A DNA stretch of 10,579 nucleotides from an uncultured Treponema sp. (GCA_937885475.1 CAKZZR010000132.1:1-10579), one strand, 5' to 3'. Positions 1 through 6,085 are shown, counted from the first letter of the stretch. The notes: generated from the letters alone by a model not told the origin. A program made the numbers and translations.

Positions 1-1
1 C

Positions 2-199
2 AAGCACATGATTGGGCTTCTTGCAAAACGTGGCATTGGAATTCTCATCACCGACCATAACGTGCGCGACACGCTGGAAATCACTGACCGCGCGATTATC
101 GTAAGCTCCGGGCAGATTACAATCCAAGGCTCAAAGGACGAGATTCTTAACTCGCAGCTTGCCCGCGAAATCTACCTTGGAAAAGACTTTTCAATGTAA
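2..199 (+). CDS. lptB: LptB-like ABC transporter ATP-binding protein, C-terminal part (5' end outside window)
   Basis: The reading frame is open from the left edge of the window, so only the last 65 codons are present. LptB is the cytoplasmic ATPase of the LptBFG complex that extracts lipopolysaccharide or a related lipid from the inner membrane. The visible part starts just before the H-loop: TDHNVRDTL matches the family's TDHNVRETL, whose His contacts the ATP gamma-phosphate. The tail, with GSKDEILNSQLAREIYLG, matches the LptB ending (EIL, then a YLG motif and a short tail). The Walker A, signature and Walker B motifs lie outside the window. Many treponemes lack classical LPS, so the exported lipid is uncertain. 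The gene converges on the esterase with only 15 bp between stop codons and no visible terminator. A branched-chain amino-acid transporter ATPase (LivF/LivG) is the main alternative, but the TDHNVR motif favours LptB. Confidence 0.85.
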   Translation, partial: KHMIGLLAKRGIGILITDHNVRDTLEITDRAIIVSSGQITIQGSKDEILNSQLAREIYLGKDFSM

Positions 200-214
200 A
201 GACTCAGCGTGCTC

Positions 215-1129
215 TCATATGCCCACGTTTCCGCTATTCACGCCCTGCACGGCACTTCCCAAAGGAAGCCAGTCTATGGCGCGCTTTATCTCTGCATCCC
301 AAAAATCCCAGTCATGACCGCCTTCCGATTCAAAATAAGAGACTGAAAACCCGAGTGACACAAGCAGGTCGCGGTATGAGCGGTTTGCAGAAAGCAGCGG
401 ATCCTGAGTGCCGCACGCCATAAAAAGCGCAGGCAGTCGCTCCGCAGAAAGAGAGGAAGAAAGCCGTTCCGCAAGCACGCGGGGATTTTTGTCCGTCCGG
501 CTTGCCACCGCAAAATCGCCGAACGCCGCCGACTCGCATGGGAGCGGCGGAATGCTATTGAAAGGCACTCCTGCGCCTTCCTGAGCGGAAGGACGCACAT
601 CAGGGCCGACACCGCCGCCTTTGCACGAGGCGGCAAACGCATTCCCGCCGTCAAGCAGATGCAGCGCACCGGAAAGCACTATTATACGGGAAAAACTATC
701 GGCAAAGCGCAGCCCATTCAGCAGCGCGCCAAAGCCGCCCATAGAAAGCCCGCCGACAAACGTATCCTCGCGCCGCTTTGAAAGCGGGAACATGCGCCTC
801 GTGAGCGAAACGAGCTCCTTTCCTATGAATTCGCTGTAAAAATCGCCCTTAGCCTCATCGTCCACATAAAAGGAATTGTCGCCCGACGGCATCACCACGC
901 ACAAATCCCTTTCCTCCGCCCAGCGCTGAATCCGCGTGCCGGAAACCCAGTCCGTGCAGTTTCCGAACACGCCATGAAGCAGGTACAATGTCTTGAACGC
1001 CCTGCCTTCGCCGCCGTCTGAGCGTTCCTCGTCAAAATCCGCACCGAATTTGTCAACCGGCAGCACAACCATAAGCGGCACCATTCTGGAAAGCGCGCGC
1101 GACATATAATTCACCTGTATAAGAGCCAT
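215..1129 (-). CDS. Alpha/beta-hydrolase esterase (FrmB/EstA, putative esterase D-like family)
   Basis: This 304-aa protein has the marks of a serine esterase. An early LLHGVFGN segment (residues 50-57) is the usual oxyanion-loop strand end. A nucleophile elbow GGLSMGG puts the catalytic Ser at 129. CGTQDPLL supplies the likely acid Asp243, and EGGHDWDFW supplies His272. The LHG, GLSMGG and GGHDW set is typical of S-formylglutathione hydrolase, tributyrin-esterase and feruloyl-esterase relatives; the substrate cannot be told from sequence. No signal peptide is visible, so it is probably cytoplasmic. Residues about 161-205 form a Gly/Ser/Pro-rich insertion before the conserved fold resumes. 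GAGGT lies 6 nt before the ATG and supports this start. The gene is more GC-rich than the rny leader beside it. Its promoter overlaps that of the divergent rny gene. Confidence 0.85.
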   Translation of the reverse strand: MALIQVNYMSRALSRMVPLMVVLPVDKFGADFDEERSDGGEGRAFKTLYLLHGVFGNCTDWVSGTRIQRWAEERDLCVVMPSGDNSFYVDDEAKGDFYSEFIGKELVSLTRRMFPLSKRREDTFVGGLSMGGFGALLNGLRFADSFSRIIVLSGALHLLDGGNAFAASCKGGGVGPDVRPSAQEGAGVPFNSIPPLPCESAAFGDFAVASRTDKNPRVLAERLSSSLSAERLPALFMACGTQDPLLSANRSYRDLLVSLGFSVSYFESEGGHDWDFWDAEIKRAIDWLPLGSAVQGVNSGNVGI

Positions 1130-1154
1130 TCTGACCTCACTTTTTGCTCTTTTA

Positions 1155-1184
1155 AGTATATGCCGTACCGTATTAATTTGACAA
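1155..1184 (-). promoter_or_regulatory. Sigma70-type promoter of the esterase gene
   Basis: On the minus strand, TTGTCA (1184-1179) and TATACT (1160-1155) are separated by 18 bp, and each matches the consensus at 5 of 6 positions. The expected start is near 1148, leaving a leader of about 20 nt that contains the GAGGT ribosome-binding site. The -35 bases are nearly the same base pairs as the -35 of the oppositely directed rny promoter. Confidence 0.6.
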
Positions 1185-1206
1185 TATAATTTTCATGCTG
1201 TAATAT
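1178..1206 (+). promoter_or_regulatory. Sigma70-type promoter of rny
   Basis: A perfect TTGACA (1178-1183) is followed after 17 bp by TAATAT (1201-1206), which matches 4 of 6 consensus bases. Transcription should start near 1213, giving a leader of about 33 nt before the rny start codon at 1246. The -35 overlaps the -35 of the divergent esterase promoter. Confidence 0.65.
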
Positions 1207-1245
1207 TGAATGTGAATTATTCTATATATGCTAGGAGTTTATTGT

Positions 1246-2778
1246 ATGCCAACAGTGATTTGGTTCATCATTCTCCCGGTTGTTGGAATCGTTCTTGGAT
1301 GGATTATTCGCTGGCTGTATGCCAGATTTCAACTATCTGCGTCAGAACAAAAAGCAGAACGTGTAAAACAGGATGCAATAAAAGAAGCTGAAGCTCAGAA
1401 AAAAGAAATTTTGCTTAACGCAAAAGATGAACTCATTCGTGAACGAAACCAGCAGGAACGGGAAAACAGGGAACGTCGTGCTGAAGTGCAGCGTTACGAA
1501 GCCCGGGTAAACAAGAAAGAAGAGCTTGTTGACCAAAAAGCAGCTGAATTTGAGAAAAAAGAGAAGGACTATGCGGAACGGCTTGCTTCCATGAAGAAGC
1601 GCGAGGCCGTCGTTGCGGAACAGGAGGAGGAATACCGCCGTGAATTGGAGCGTATTTCGGGACTTTCTGCGCAGGAAGCAAAGGAGCTTATCATCAAGAA
1701 CCTTGAGAACGATGCCCGCCACGACGCACAGGCTCTTCTGAACAAAATTGAGCAGGACGCGCAGCTTTCCGCAGAAAAGAAAGCGCGTGAGGTGCTTATC
1801 TCTGCAATTCAGCGCATCGCACCGGAGACCGCCGGCGACATTACCGTTGCCACCGTCTCCCTGCCGAGCGACGAGATGAAGGGTCGCATAATCGGTCGCG
1901 AAGGACGCAACATCCGCGCCCTTGAGACGCTTACCGGAGTGGACATCATCATTGACGACACGCCGGAAGCTGTTGTCATCTCATGCTTTGACCCAGTACG
2001 CAAGGAAATCGCAAAGCAGTCGCTTGAGCGGCTTATTTCGGACGGACGCATTCATCCAGCCCGCATCGAAGAAGTCGTTCAGAAGGTTACGCGCGAAATT
2101 CAGAACAAGATTTACGAGGAAGGCGAGAAGGCTCTCTTTGACCTTGGAATCCACAATATGCCGACGGACGGAATCCGCGCTCTGGGTCGTCTGTATTTCC
2201 GCACGAGCTATGGTCAGAACGTGCTTATCCACTCAAAGGAAGTTGCAAACGTTGCCGCCATGCTTGCCGCAGAAGTGGGCGCAGACCGCGAGCTTGCAAA
2301 GCGAGCCGCCATTCTGCATGACATTGGTAAGGGTGCAGAAAACGACAGCGACCAGAACCACGCAGAGGTTGGAGCCGAAATGGCGCGCAAGATGGGCGAG
2401 GATCCAAAGGTCATCAATGCGATTGCCGCGCACCACAACGACGTTGAGGCGACTACGCTTGAGGCTATCATCGTGCAGATTGCGGATGCAATTTCTGCCG
2501 CACGCCCAGGCGCACGCCGCGAGACGGTTGACAACTACGTAAAACGCCTTGAAAATCTTGAGGCCATTGCCGAAAACTTCAATGGCGTTGAAAAGGCGTA
2601 TGCAATTCAGGCTGGCCGCGAGCTTCGCATCCTTGTAAACAACGAGAAAGTTGCAGACAACGAAGTAAAGCAGCTCGCAAGCAGCATTGCAAAGCAAATT
2701 GAAAACGACTTGAAATATCCGGGACGAATCCGAATCACCATGATTCGCGAAACCCGAATTGTCGAATATGCGCGCTAG
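1246..2778 (+). CDS. rny: Ribonuclease Y
   Basis: This 510-aa protein is a membrane-anchored endoribonuclease that starts bulk mRNA decay in many bacteria lacking RNase E. Domain order is canonical. There is one N-terminal membrane helix (about residues 4-25). A long charged coiled coil rich in Glu, Lys, Arg and Gln follows (about 30-165). The KH RNA-binding domain has its GRIIGREGRN loop at 213-222. The HD phosphohydrolase domain has His329 in IHSKEV and the catalytic pair LHDIGK at 358-359. The ending (RIRITMIRETRIVEYAR) is the conserved family terminus. An in-frame ATG lies 18 nt upstream at 1228, but AGGAG (1233-1237) sits 8 nt before the ATG at 1246, so the later start is chosen. The length agrees with the usual 510-520 aa. 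The gene appears monocistronic, with its own promoter and terminator. Its stop codon lies inside a hairpin loop. Confidence 0.97.
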   Translation: MPTVIWFIILPVVGIVLGWIIRWLYARFQLSASEQKAERVKQDAIKEAEAQKKEILLNAKDELIRERNQQERENRERRAEVQRYEARVNKKEELVDQKAAEFEKKEKDYAERLASMKKREAVVAEQEEEYRRELERISGLSAQEAKELIIKNLENDARHDAQALLNKIEQDAQLSAEKKAREVLISAIQRIAPETAGDITVATVSLPSDEMKGRIIGREGRNIRALETLTGVDIIIDDTPEAVVISCFDPVRKEIAKQSLERLISDGRIHPARIEEVVQKVTREIQNKIYEEGEKALFDLGIHNMPTDGIRALGRLYFRTSYGQNVLIHSKEVANVAAMLAAEVGADRELAKRAAILHDIGKGAENDSDQNHAEVGAEMARKMGEDPKVINAIAAHHNDVEATTLEAIIVQIADAISAARPGARRETVDNYVKRLENLEAIAENFNGVEKAYAIQAGRELRILVNNEKVADNEVKQLASSIAKQIENDLKYPGRIRITMIRETRIVEYAR

Positions 2779-2790
2779 TGCATATTCGAC
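2761..2790 (+). repeat. Hairpin 1, spanning the rny stop codon
   Basis: The arms 2761-2771 and 2780-2790 are perfectly complementary over 11 bp, with an 8-nt loop (GCGCTAGT) that contains the rny TAG stop at 2776-2778. The left arm encodes the last codons of RNase Y, so this structure is partly coding. The right arm can instead pair with the left arm of hairpin 2. Confidence 0.75.
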
Positions 2791-2799
2791 GAGCTTGCG

Positions 2800-2831
2800 G
2801 CGTGAATATGCACGCTAGGACGTATTCACGC
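2800..2831 (+). repeat. Hairpin 2, imperfect copy of the rny 3' end
   Basis: The arms 2800-2810 and 2821-2831 pair over 11 bp, including one G-T pair, with a 10-nt loop CACGCTAGGA. The segment from 2804 repeats hairpin 1 at a 40-nt offset: GAATATGC, then CGCTAG, then TATTC occur in both. Read in its own frame it would again spell EYAR followed by TAG, so it looks like a duplicate of the end of rny that is now untranslated. Confidence 0.7.
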
Positions 2832-2832
2832 G

Positions 2833-2875
2833 AATAAACGAACCTCGCTGCTAGATGCGGCGAGGTTCGTTTATT
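2833..2875. terminator. Bidirectional terminator between rny and the XRE regulator gene
   Basis: A perfect 16-bp stem (2833-2848 with 2860-2875) encloses an 11-nt loop TGCTAGATGCG. The stem foot is AT-rich, so each strand ends in a T-rich run (CGTTTATTT on plus, CGTTTATT on minus) in place of a separate T-tract. It lies 54 bp after the rny stop and 14 bp after the stop of the convergent regulator gene, so it can serve both. Confidence 0.85.
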
Positions 2876-2889
2876 TAACGATTCTTTAT

Positions 2890-3213
2890 CTATCGTCTTG
2901 CATTAAAAAAATCCGTAAGAAATGCATTCATATTATCCTTCAGGTCAGATTCCAAATCAGAAAGCTTCAGAATATCCATTGAATTTTCCGCATCGTTTTT
3001 ATCATGGTCAGTAAACAAAAAAGGAACCGAAACATTGAACACTTCCGCTATATTCTCGATAAGAGGAAGCGACACTCCCCGCTGTCCGGACTCAATTATC
3101 GAAATAAATGACACCGACACCTCCAGCTTATCCGCAAGATACACCTGCGACCAGCCCTTTTGATTCCTCAGCCTTCTTACATTATTCCCTAACAAAGTTT
3201 GAATCCTTGACAT
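2890..3213 (-). CDS. XRE-family helix-turn-helix transcriptional regulator
   Basis: This 107-aa protein has one HTH_3 (Cro/C1-type) domain over residues about 8-67. LGNNVRRLRNQKGWSQ leads into the helix-turn-helix, with SQVYLADKL as helix 2 and VSVSFISIIESGQRG as the recognition helix and its conserved ExG end. The remaining 40 residues are acidic and contain no recognisable ligand or protease domain; they may mediate dimerisation. No Shine-Dalgarno sequence precedes the ATG. A TATTTT element (3225-3220) ends 6 nt before it, so the message may be nearly leaderless. The gene diverges from the 367-aa lipoprotein gene, and the 106 bp between them carries TTTGAST repeats that could be its operator. 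A prophage origin is possible for this family, but no phage genes are nearby. Confidence 0.9.
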   Translation of the reverse strand: MSRIQTLLGNNVRRLRNQKGWSQVYLADKLEVSVSFISIIESGQRGVSLPLIENIAEVFNVSVPFLFTDHDKNDAENSMDILKLSDLESDLKDNMNAFLTDFFNARR

Positions 3214-3229
3214 AGGTATAAAATATCAC

Positions 3230-3283
3230 TTTGAGTTAATAGAAATTTGACTTTTGCAAAAATATGATTTACTATTAGTCAAA
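3230..3283. promoter_or_regulatory. Candidate operator repeats between the regulator and lipoprotein genes
   Basis: TTTGAGT (3230-3236) and TTTGACT (3246-3252) are direct copies, and AGTCAAA (3277-3283) is the same motif inverted. The first and third copies lie in a longer imperfect inverted repeat (3230-3245 against 3268-3283, with TTTGA, AATAG and AAA shared). One copy covers the -35 of the lipoprotein promoter and another lies just past its -10. A protein bound here would block that promoter. Assignment to the adjacent XRE regulator is inferred from position. Confidence 0.45.
3247..3275 (+). promoter_or_regulatory. Sigma70-type promoter of the 367-aa lipoprotein gene
   Basis: TTGACT (3247-3252) and TACTAT (3270-3275) are 17 bp apart, with 5 of 6 and 4 of 6 consensus matches. 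The predicted start near 3282 gives a leader of about 38 nt ending in a strong AGGAGG site. Confidence 0.55.
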
Positions 3284-3319
3284 AATCCGGTATTTTTTTT
3301 CACTTTCAGGAGGAATCGT

Positions 3320-4423
3320 ATGCTTTCAAAAAAAATTATCTTTGGACTGCTGGGCTATTTATTCCTTGCATTCGTATCGTGCGCCAGTAATCGCGTATAC
3401 GTCAAGACTCAGGACACGCTCTACGAGGATGACCGTCTGACGACGGAGGTTTCAAGCACTTCTTTAGATGGTAAATTGCAGAAGGATTCAATCAAGAATT
3501 ATTACAATCTATATGAGTTTGAGAATTCTGTTGTTGCGACCGAAAGCAAAACTACGACACATTATTTCATTGCAGAAAAAGAGCAGACTTCAAAATCCGA
3601 ATACCAGATGACCAACGTTTATCTTGTGGAAGAAGTTTTTAACCGCTCTGACAGAACAGATACTTCCGACATAATCGGAAAGAAGACCATACGCTTTAAT
3701 AAAAACGGAAAACTGGCGCCGTATATTGATTCTAACGGAGCGCCGAAGCTTGCAAAAGGAGATTCCTTTTCTAAGGATGACGAGGCAATGTTCTCCAAAA
3801 TTCCAGTGTATTTGGAGGGAGTTTTTAGCGCCACAACAGGTCAGGAAATTTCAGAAGCCGCCGGAAAGTCATACAGGACAGAAAGCGTCGTGAAAAACAT
3901 AGAGGTTACAAGCACGCCAAATCAAAGCTTCATCATGTATCAAATCATGGGAAAACCCTTCGTCATTTTAGGAACAGCCTCTTGGAACATTTTAAAATGC
4001 GTAGGCTATGCGCTCATCAATTTTACCGGTGGCTACAATGCAGTGGCAGGAAAATCAAATGCAGCATATTGGAAATTGCCAAGCTATAAAAAAGCCAAGG
4101 AAAAGGCGGTAAAAGCAAAGGAAGCAAATAAAATCGCCTATTACCCGGAATATCATCTGCCATTTACGGACAATCACATCGTAGTTACGACAGTTACCGG
4201 CGAAAAGGAATCGCTGTTCGTCAGTTCTGATGAAATAAAGGTAAAAAGCACCACCCGCAAAGAAATTGACAATACGCTTTCTGTTTCCCGTTCCGCAAAA
4301 GCAGACGCTGCCCAAACAGCGGCAGTCGCAGGCGTGATTGGAACGGTAATAACCATTCCTGTATCCGTAGTGTCTTGGATTGGTGGAGCGGCATTCGGAA
4401 TTTACGGAAAAACTCAGAATTAA
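3320..4423 (+). CDS. Hypothetical lipoprotein, 367 aa
   Basis: The family is not recognised. The start at 3320 is set by AGGAGG (3308-3313) 6 nt upstream; a longer reading from a TTG at 3254 would overlap the promoter. The N terminus is a lipoprotein signal: two Lys, a hydrophobic core, then LAFVSC with the lipidated Cys at 21. The mature part is polar up to about residue 210. It then has a hydrophobic stretch (about 214-238), a Lys/Ala-rich segment (about 256-270), and a C-terminal hydrophobic region rich in Gly, Ala and Val (about 333-363) that could insert in a membrane. It is the first gene of the plus-strand cluster, 50 bp ahead of the LPP20-like lipoprotein. Co-transcription is plausible because no strong terminator separates them. 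A role in the envelope is inferred only from the signal and neighbours. Confidence 0.85.
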   Translation: MLSKKIIFGLLGYLFLAFVSCASNRVYVKTQDTLYEDDRLTTEVSSTSLDGKLQKDSIKNYYNLYEFENSVVATESKTTTHYFIAEKEQTSKSEYQMTNVYLVEEVFNRSDRTDTSDIIGKKTIRFNKNGKLAPYIDSNGAPKLAKGDSFSKDDEAMFSKIPVYLEGVFSATTGQEISEAAGKSYRTESVVKNIEVTSTPNQSFIMYQIMGKPFVILGTASWNILKCVGYALINFTGGYNAVAGKSNAAYWKLPSYKKAKEKAVKAKEANKIAYYPEYHLPFTDNHIVVTTVTGEKESLFVSSDEIKVKSTTRKEIDNTLSVSRSAKADAAQTAAVAGVIGTVITIPVSVVSWIGGAAFGIYGKTQN

Positions 4424-4447
4424 GGATTCAGGCTCTTATGAGCATAG

Positions 4448-4453
4448 TATAAT
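4448..4453 (+). promoter_or_regulatory. Possible -10 element ahead of the LPP20-like gene
   Basis: A perfect TATAAT lies 20 bp before the start codon of the next gene, but no good -35 is found 15-19 bp upstream (the best is GATTCA at 4425-4430). It may be a weak internal promoter or simply AT-rich spacer. Confidence 0.25.
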
Positions 4454-4473
4454 TTTTTCAATTGGAGGAAAAA

Positions 4474-5022
4474 ATGAAACGATTTATCGGAATGTTTATG
4501 GTTGGAGCATTGCTTTCAATATTTGTGAGTTGTGCTTCTACAGGAAACGCAAAGAATCTTGCCGTCGTTAAGCAGAATGCAGACAAGAAGCTTCCATTGT
4601 GGGTCAATACAGACATGGATTACGACATGGCGCAGGATATTCTTGATTACTGTCCTAAAAAGAAGGGTGTTTTTGCAACAGGACGCGGAAAACTAGGTGA
4701 TGAGACCTCATCCGAGACAACGGCTCGTCTAGATGCACGCGCCAACCTGGCTGCGCAAATTGATACATACGTAAAGAGAACCGCAGAGACAGACAAAAAA
4801 ACATTCTCTTCTGAATCAATAAAAGAAGTTTCAGAAGCCAGCTTAAAAGGTAGCCGCCGTTTGGACAGGTACCTTGGACCGGACGGAACTGTATACGTCC
4901 TTATGTATCTTTCCAACGAGAATCTGGAGGAAAGCGCCGCAGAGACGCTTAAGGACAAGGAATTTGCAAAGCATATGATAGAACTCATCGAAACCAAGCA
5001 GATAACAGGAAACGCTGAATAA
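4474..5022 (+). CDS. LPP20-like lipoprotein, 182 aa
   Basis: The start at 4474 follows GGAGG by 5 nt; an in-frame TTG at 4462 overlaps that site and is less likely. The signal peptide ends in LSIFVSC, with lipidated Cys20. The mature domain resembles the LPP20 family: a Trp-containing start (LPLWVNTD), then VFATGRGKLGD, then an Ala/Arg-rich helix (TARLDARANLAAQIDTYVKR), and a final strand PDGTVYVLMYLS. LPP20-type proteins are surface or periplasmic lipoproteins of mostly unknown role; similar folds occur in secretion-associated and flagellar envelope proteins. The same arrangement recurs in the C-terminal domain of the next gene, so the two are likely paralogues at domain level. A rho-independent terminator follows 35 bp after the stop. 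Confidence 0.8.
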   Translation: MKRFIGMFMVGALLSIFVSCASTGNAKNLAVVKQNADKKLPLWVNTDMDYDMAQDILDYCPKKKGVFATGRGKLGDETSSETTARLDARANLAAQIDTYVKRTAETDKKTFSSESIKEVSEASLKGSRRLDRYLGPDGTVYVLMYLSNENLEESAAETLKDKEFAKHMIELIETKQITGNAE

Positions 5023-5056
5023 CAAAGTTATTCAATGGATTTTTAAAACTAAATAT

Positions 5057-5083
5057 GCCTCGTTGCTTGCGGCGAGGCTTTTT
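5057..5083 (+). terminator. Rho-independent terminator after the LPP20-like gene
   Basis: GCCTCG (5057-5062) pairs with CGAGGC (5073-5078) around a 10-nt loop TTGCTTGCGG and is followed by five T. It lies only 13 bp before the start of the next gene, so that gene is read through it, by leakage, or from an unseen promoter. The loop and stem resemble the terminator after rny (CCTCG, TGCGG, CGAGG in both). Confidence 0.75.
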
Positions 5084-5095
5084 ATAGGAGTAATG

Positions 5096-6085
5096 ATGAA
5101 ACGAAAATTGATTTTTTTGGGCGCAATGTTTCTGGCCTCTTTTTTTGCTATCGGTAATTCGTATGCACTTGAGGATTCTGCACCAAAATCCAAATGGTAT
5201 TCCGAAAAATACCCGGATCAGTACATGCAGGAATGGCCTCTTAATTATGAGGAGAAAATTCCAACCGCATTGAGTGCATCCGTTGCCTATTCACAGATAA
5301 AAGCCTATTTTGAAAAAAAAGAGGTAAAAAATCTGGAATGCGACGACACTTCCTTTACTGTGTCGTTTGCAGGAACAGGAGGAAAGTTCAAATGGCTTGC
5401 GAGTGCGTATAAGGCAGACTTATTTTATACCGTAAGAATTCTGTGCGGAGATAATTTTGTAAACCTTGGCTGTGATGACACTCACCTTGTTGTTTACGGC
5501 GGTCAAGGAGGAAAAACCGCTTCCTTCATGTATCATTCCAAGGGCTACAAAGCCGGCATGGGAGACGACAAGCTTAGAAAGAATGGTCATGCCTTGTTTT
5601 CAAAGCAGATTAAGGAAATTTCAGACGCCCTTTATACAATCGGTGGCGTAGAAAAGCGCGGCGCAGTCTCTGGCAGTGAGATTTACAGCGGTGCACCAAA
5701 ATGGCTTGACAGCGATTTTTCCTATGCGGAAGCAAGCACATACCTGAAGAATGTTCCGGCAGTACCGGGAATTTTTAAATCCGCAAAGGCGAATGCAGAA
5801 AACAGCGCAGAAGCAGAAAAATCGGCGGAACAGTCAGCAATAAATTCCTTGAGCATGGTATTCTCCAACAAATATAAATTATACAAGCTTGAGAAAAATG
5901 ATTCTGCGTCGGCAGCCACCTCCGCCTATTCTGAGGAATATGTAAGCGTTTCTGACATTGCAAAAAAGCTCGAAACATATTCTGCGCCTGATGGAACCGC
6001 CTATGTATTGATGTTCGTTTCTGACAAGGATATGGAAGACTATTATAAATTAGGAAATTACAAATACATAAGAAATAATTATTAG
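5096..6085 (+). CDS. Secreted protein with C-terminal LPP20-like domain, 329 aa
   Basis: Two adjacent ATGs occur; AGGAG (5086-5090) is 5 nt from the one at 5096 but only 2 nt from 5093, so 5096 is chosen. The first 24 residues form a signal peptide with likely signal peptidase I cleavage at SYA/LED; there is no lipobox Cys, unlike both upstream genes. Residues about 25-195 are an unrecognised domain. Residues about 200-320 align by eye with the mature 182-aa lipoprotein upstream: PKWLDSDFSYAEAS against PLWVNTDMDYDMAQ, VPGIF against KKGVF, and PDGTAYVLMFVS against PDGTVYVLMYLS. The Gly-rich turn ATGRG of the upstream protein is lost here (KSAKA). The product should be periplasmic or secreted. 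Function unknown. Confidence 0.82.
   Translation: MKRKLIFLGAMFLASFFAIGNSYALEDSAPKSKWYSEKYPDQYMQEWPLNYEEKIPTALSASVAYSQIKAYFEKKEVKNLECDDTSFTVSFAGTGGKFKWLASAYKADLFYTVRILCGDNFVNLGCDDTHLVVYGGQGGKTASFMYHSKGYKAGMGDDKLRKNGHALFSKQIKEISDALYTIGGVEKRGAVSGSEIYSGAPKWLDSDFSYAEASTYLKNVPAVPGIFKSAKANAENSAEAEKSAEQSAINSLSMVFSNKYKLYKLEKNDSASAATSAYSEEYVSVSDIAKKLETYSAPDGTAYVLMFVSDKDMEDYYKLGNYKYIRNNY

Noticed and set aside
1230..1236. GCTAGGA in the rny leader matches the loop of hairpin 2, suggesting autoregulation
   Set aside because: A 7-nt match that includes the ordinary AGGAG site is expected by chance at this scale; not enough to claim pairing or shared binding.
1228..1245. Earlier in-frame ATG for rny adding MLGVYC
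   Set aside because: The AGGAG ribosome site lies between this ATG and the one at 1246, correctly spaced only for the latter.
1922..2542. Long open frame on the plus strand within rny
   Set aside because: It is a shadow of the conserved RNase Y frame: Arg/Ser/Thr-rich, no ribosome site and no family features.
3254..3319. Upstream TTG start for the 367-aa lipoprotein
   Set aside because: It lies within the promoter spacer, has no ribosome site, and would bury the lipoprotein signal peptide 22 residues inside the protein.
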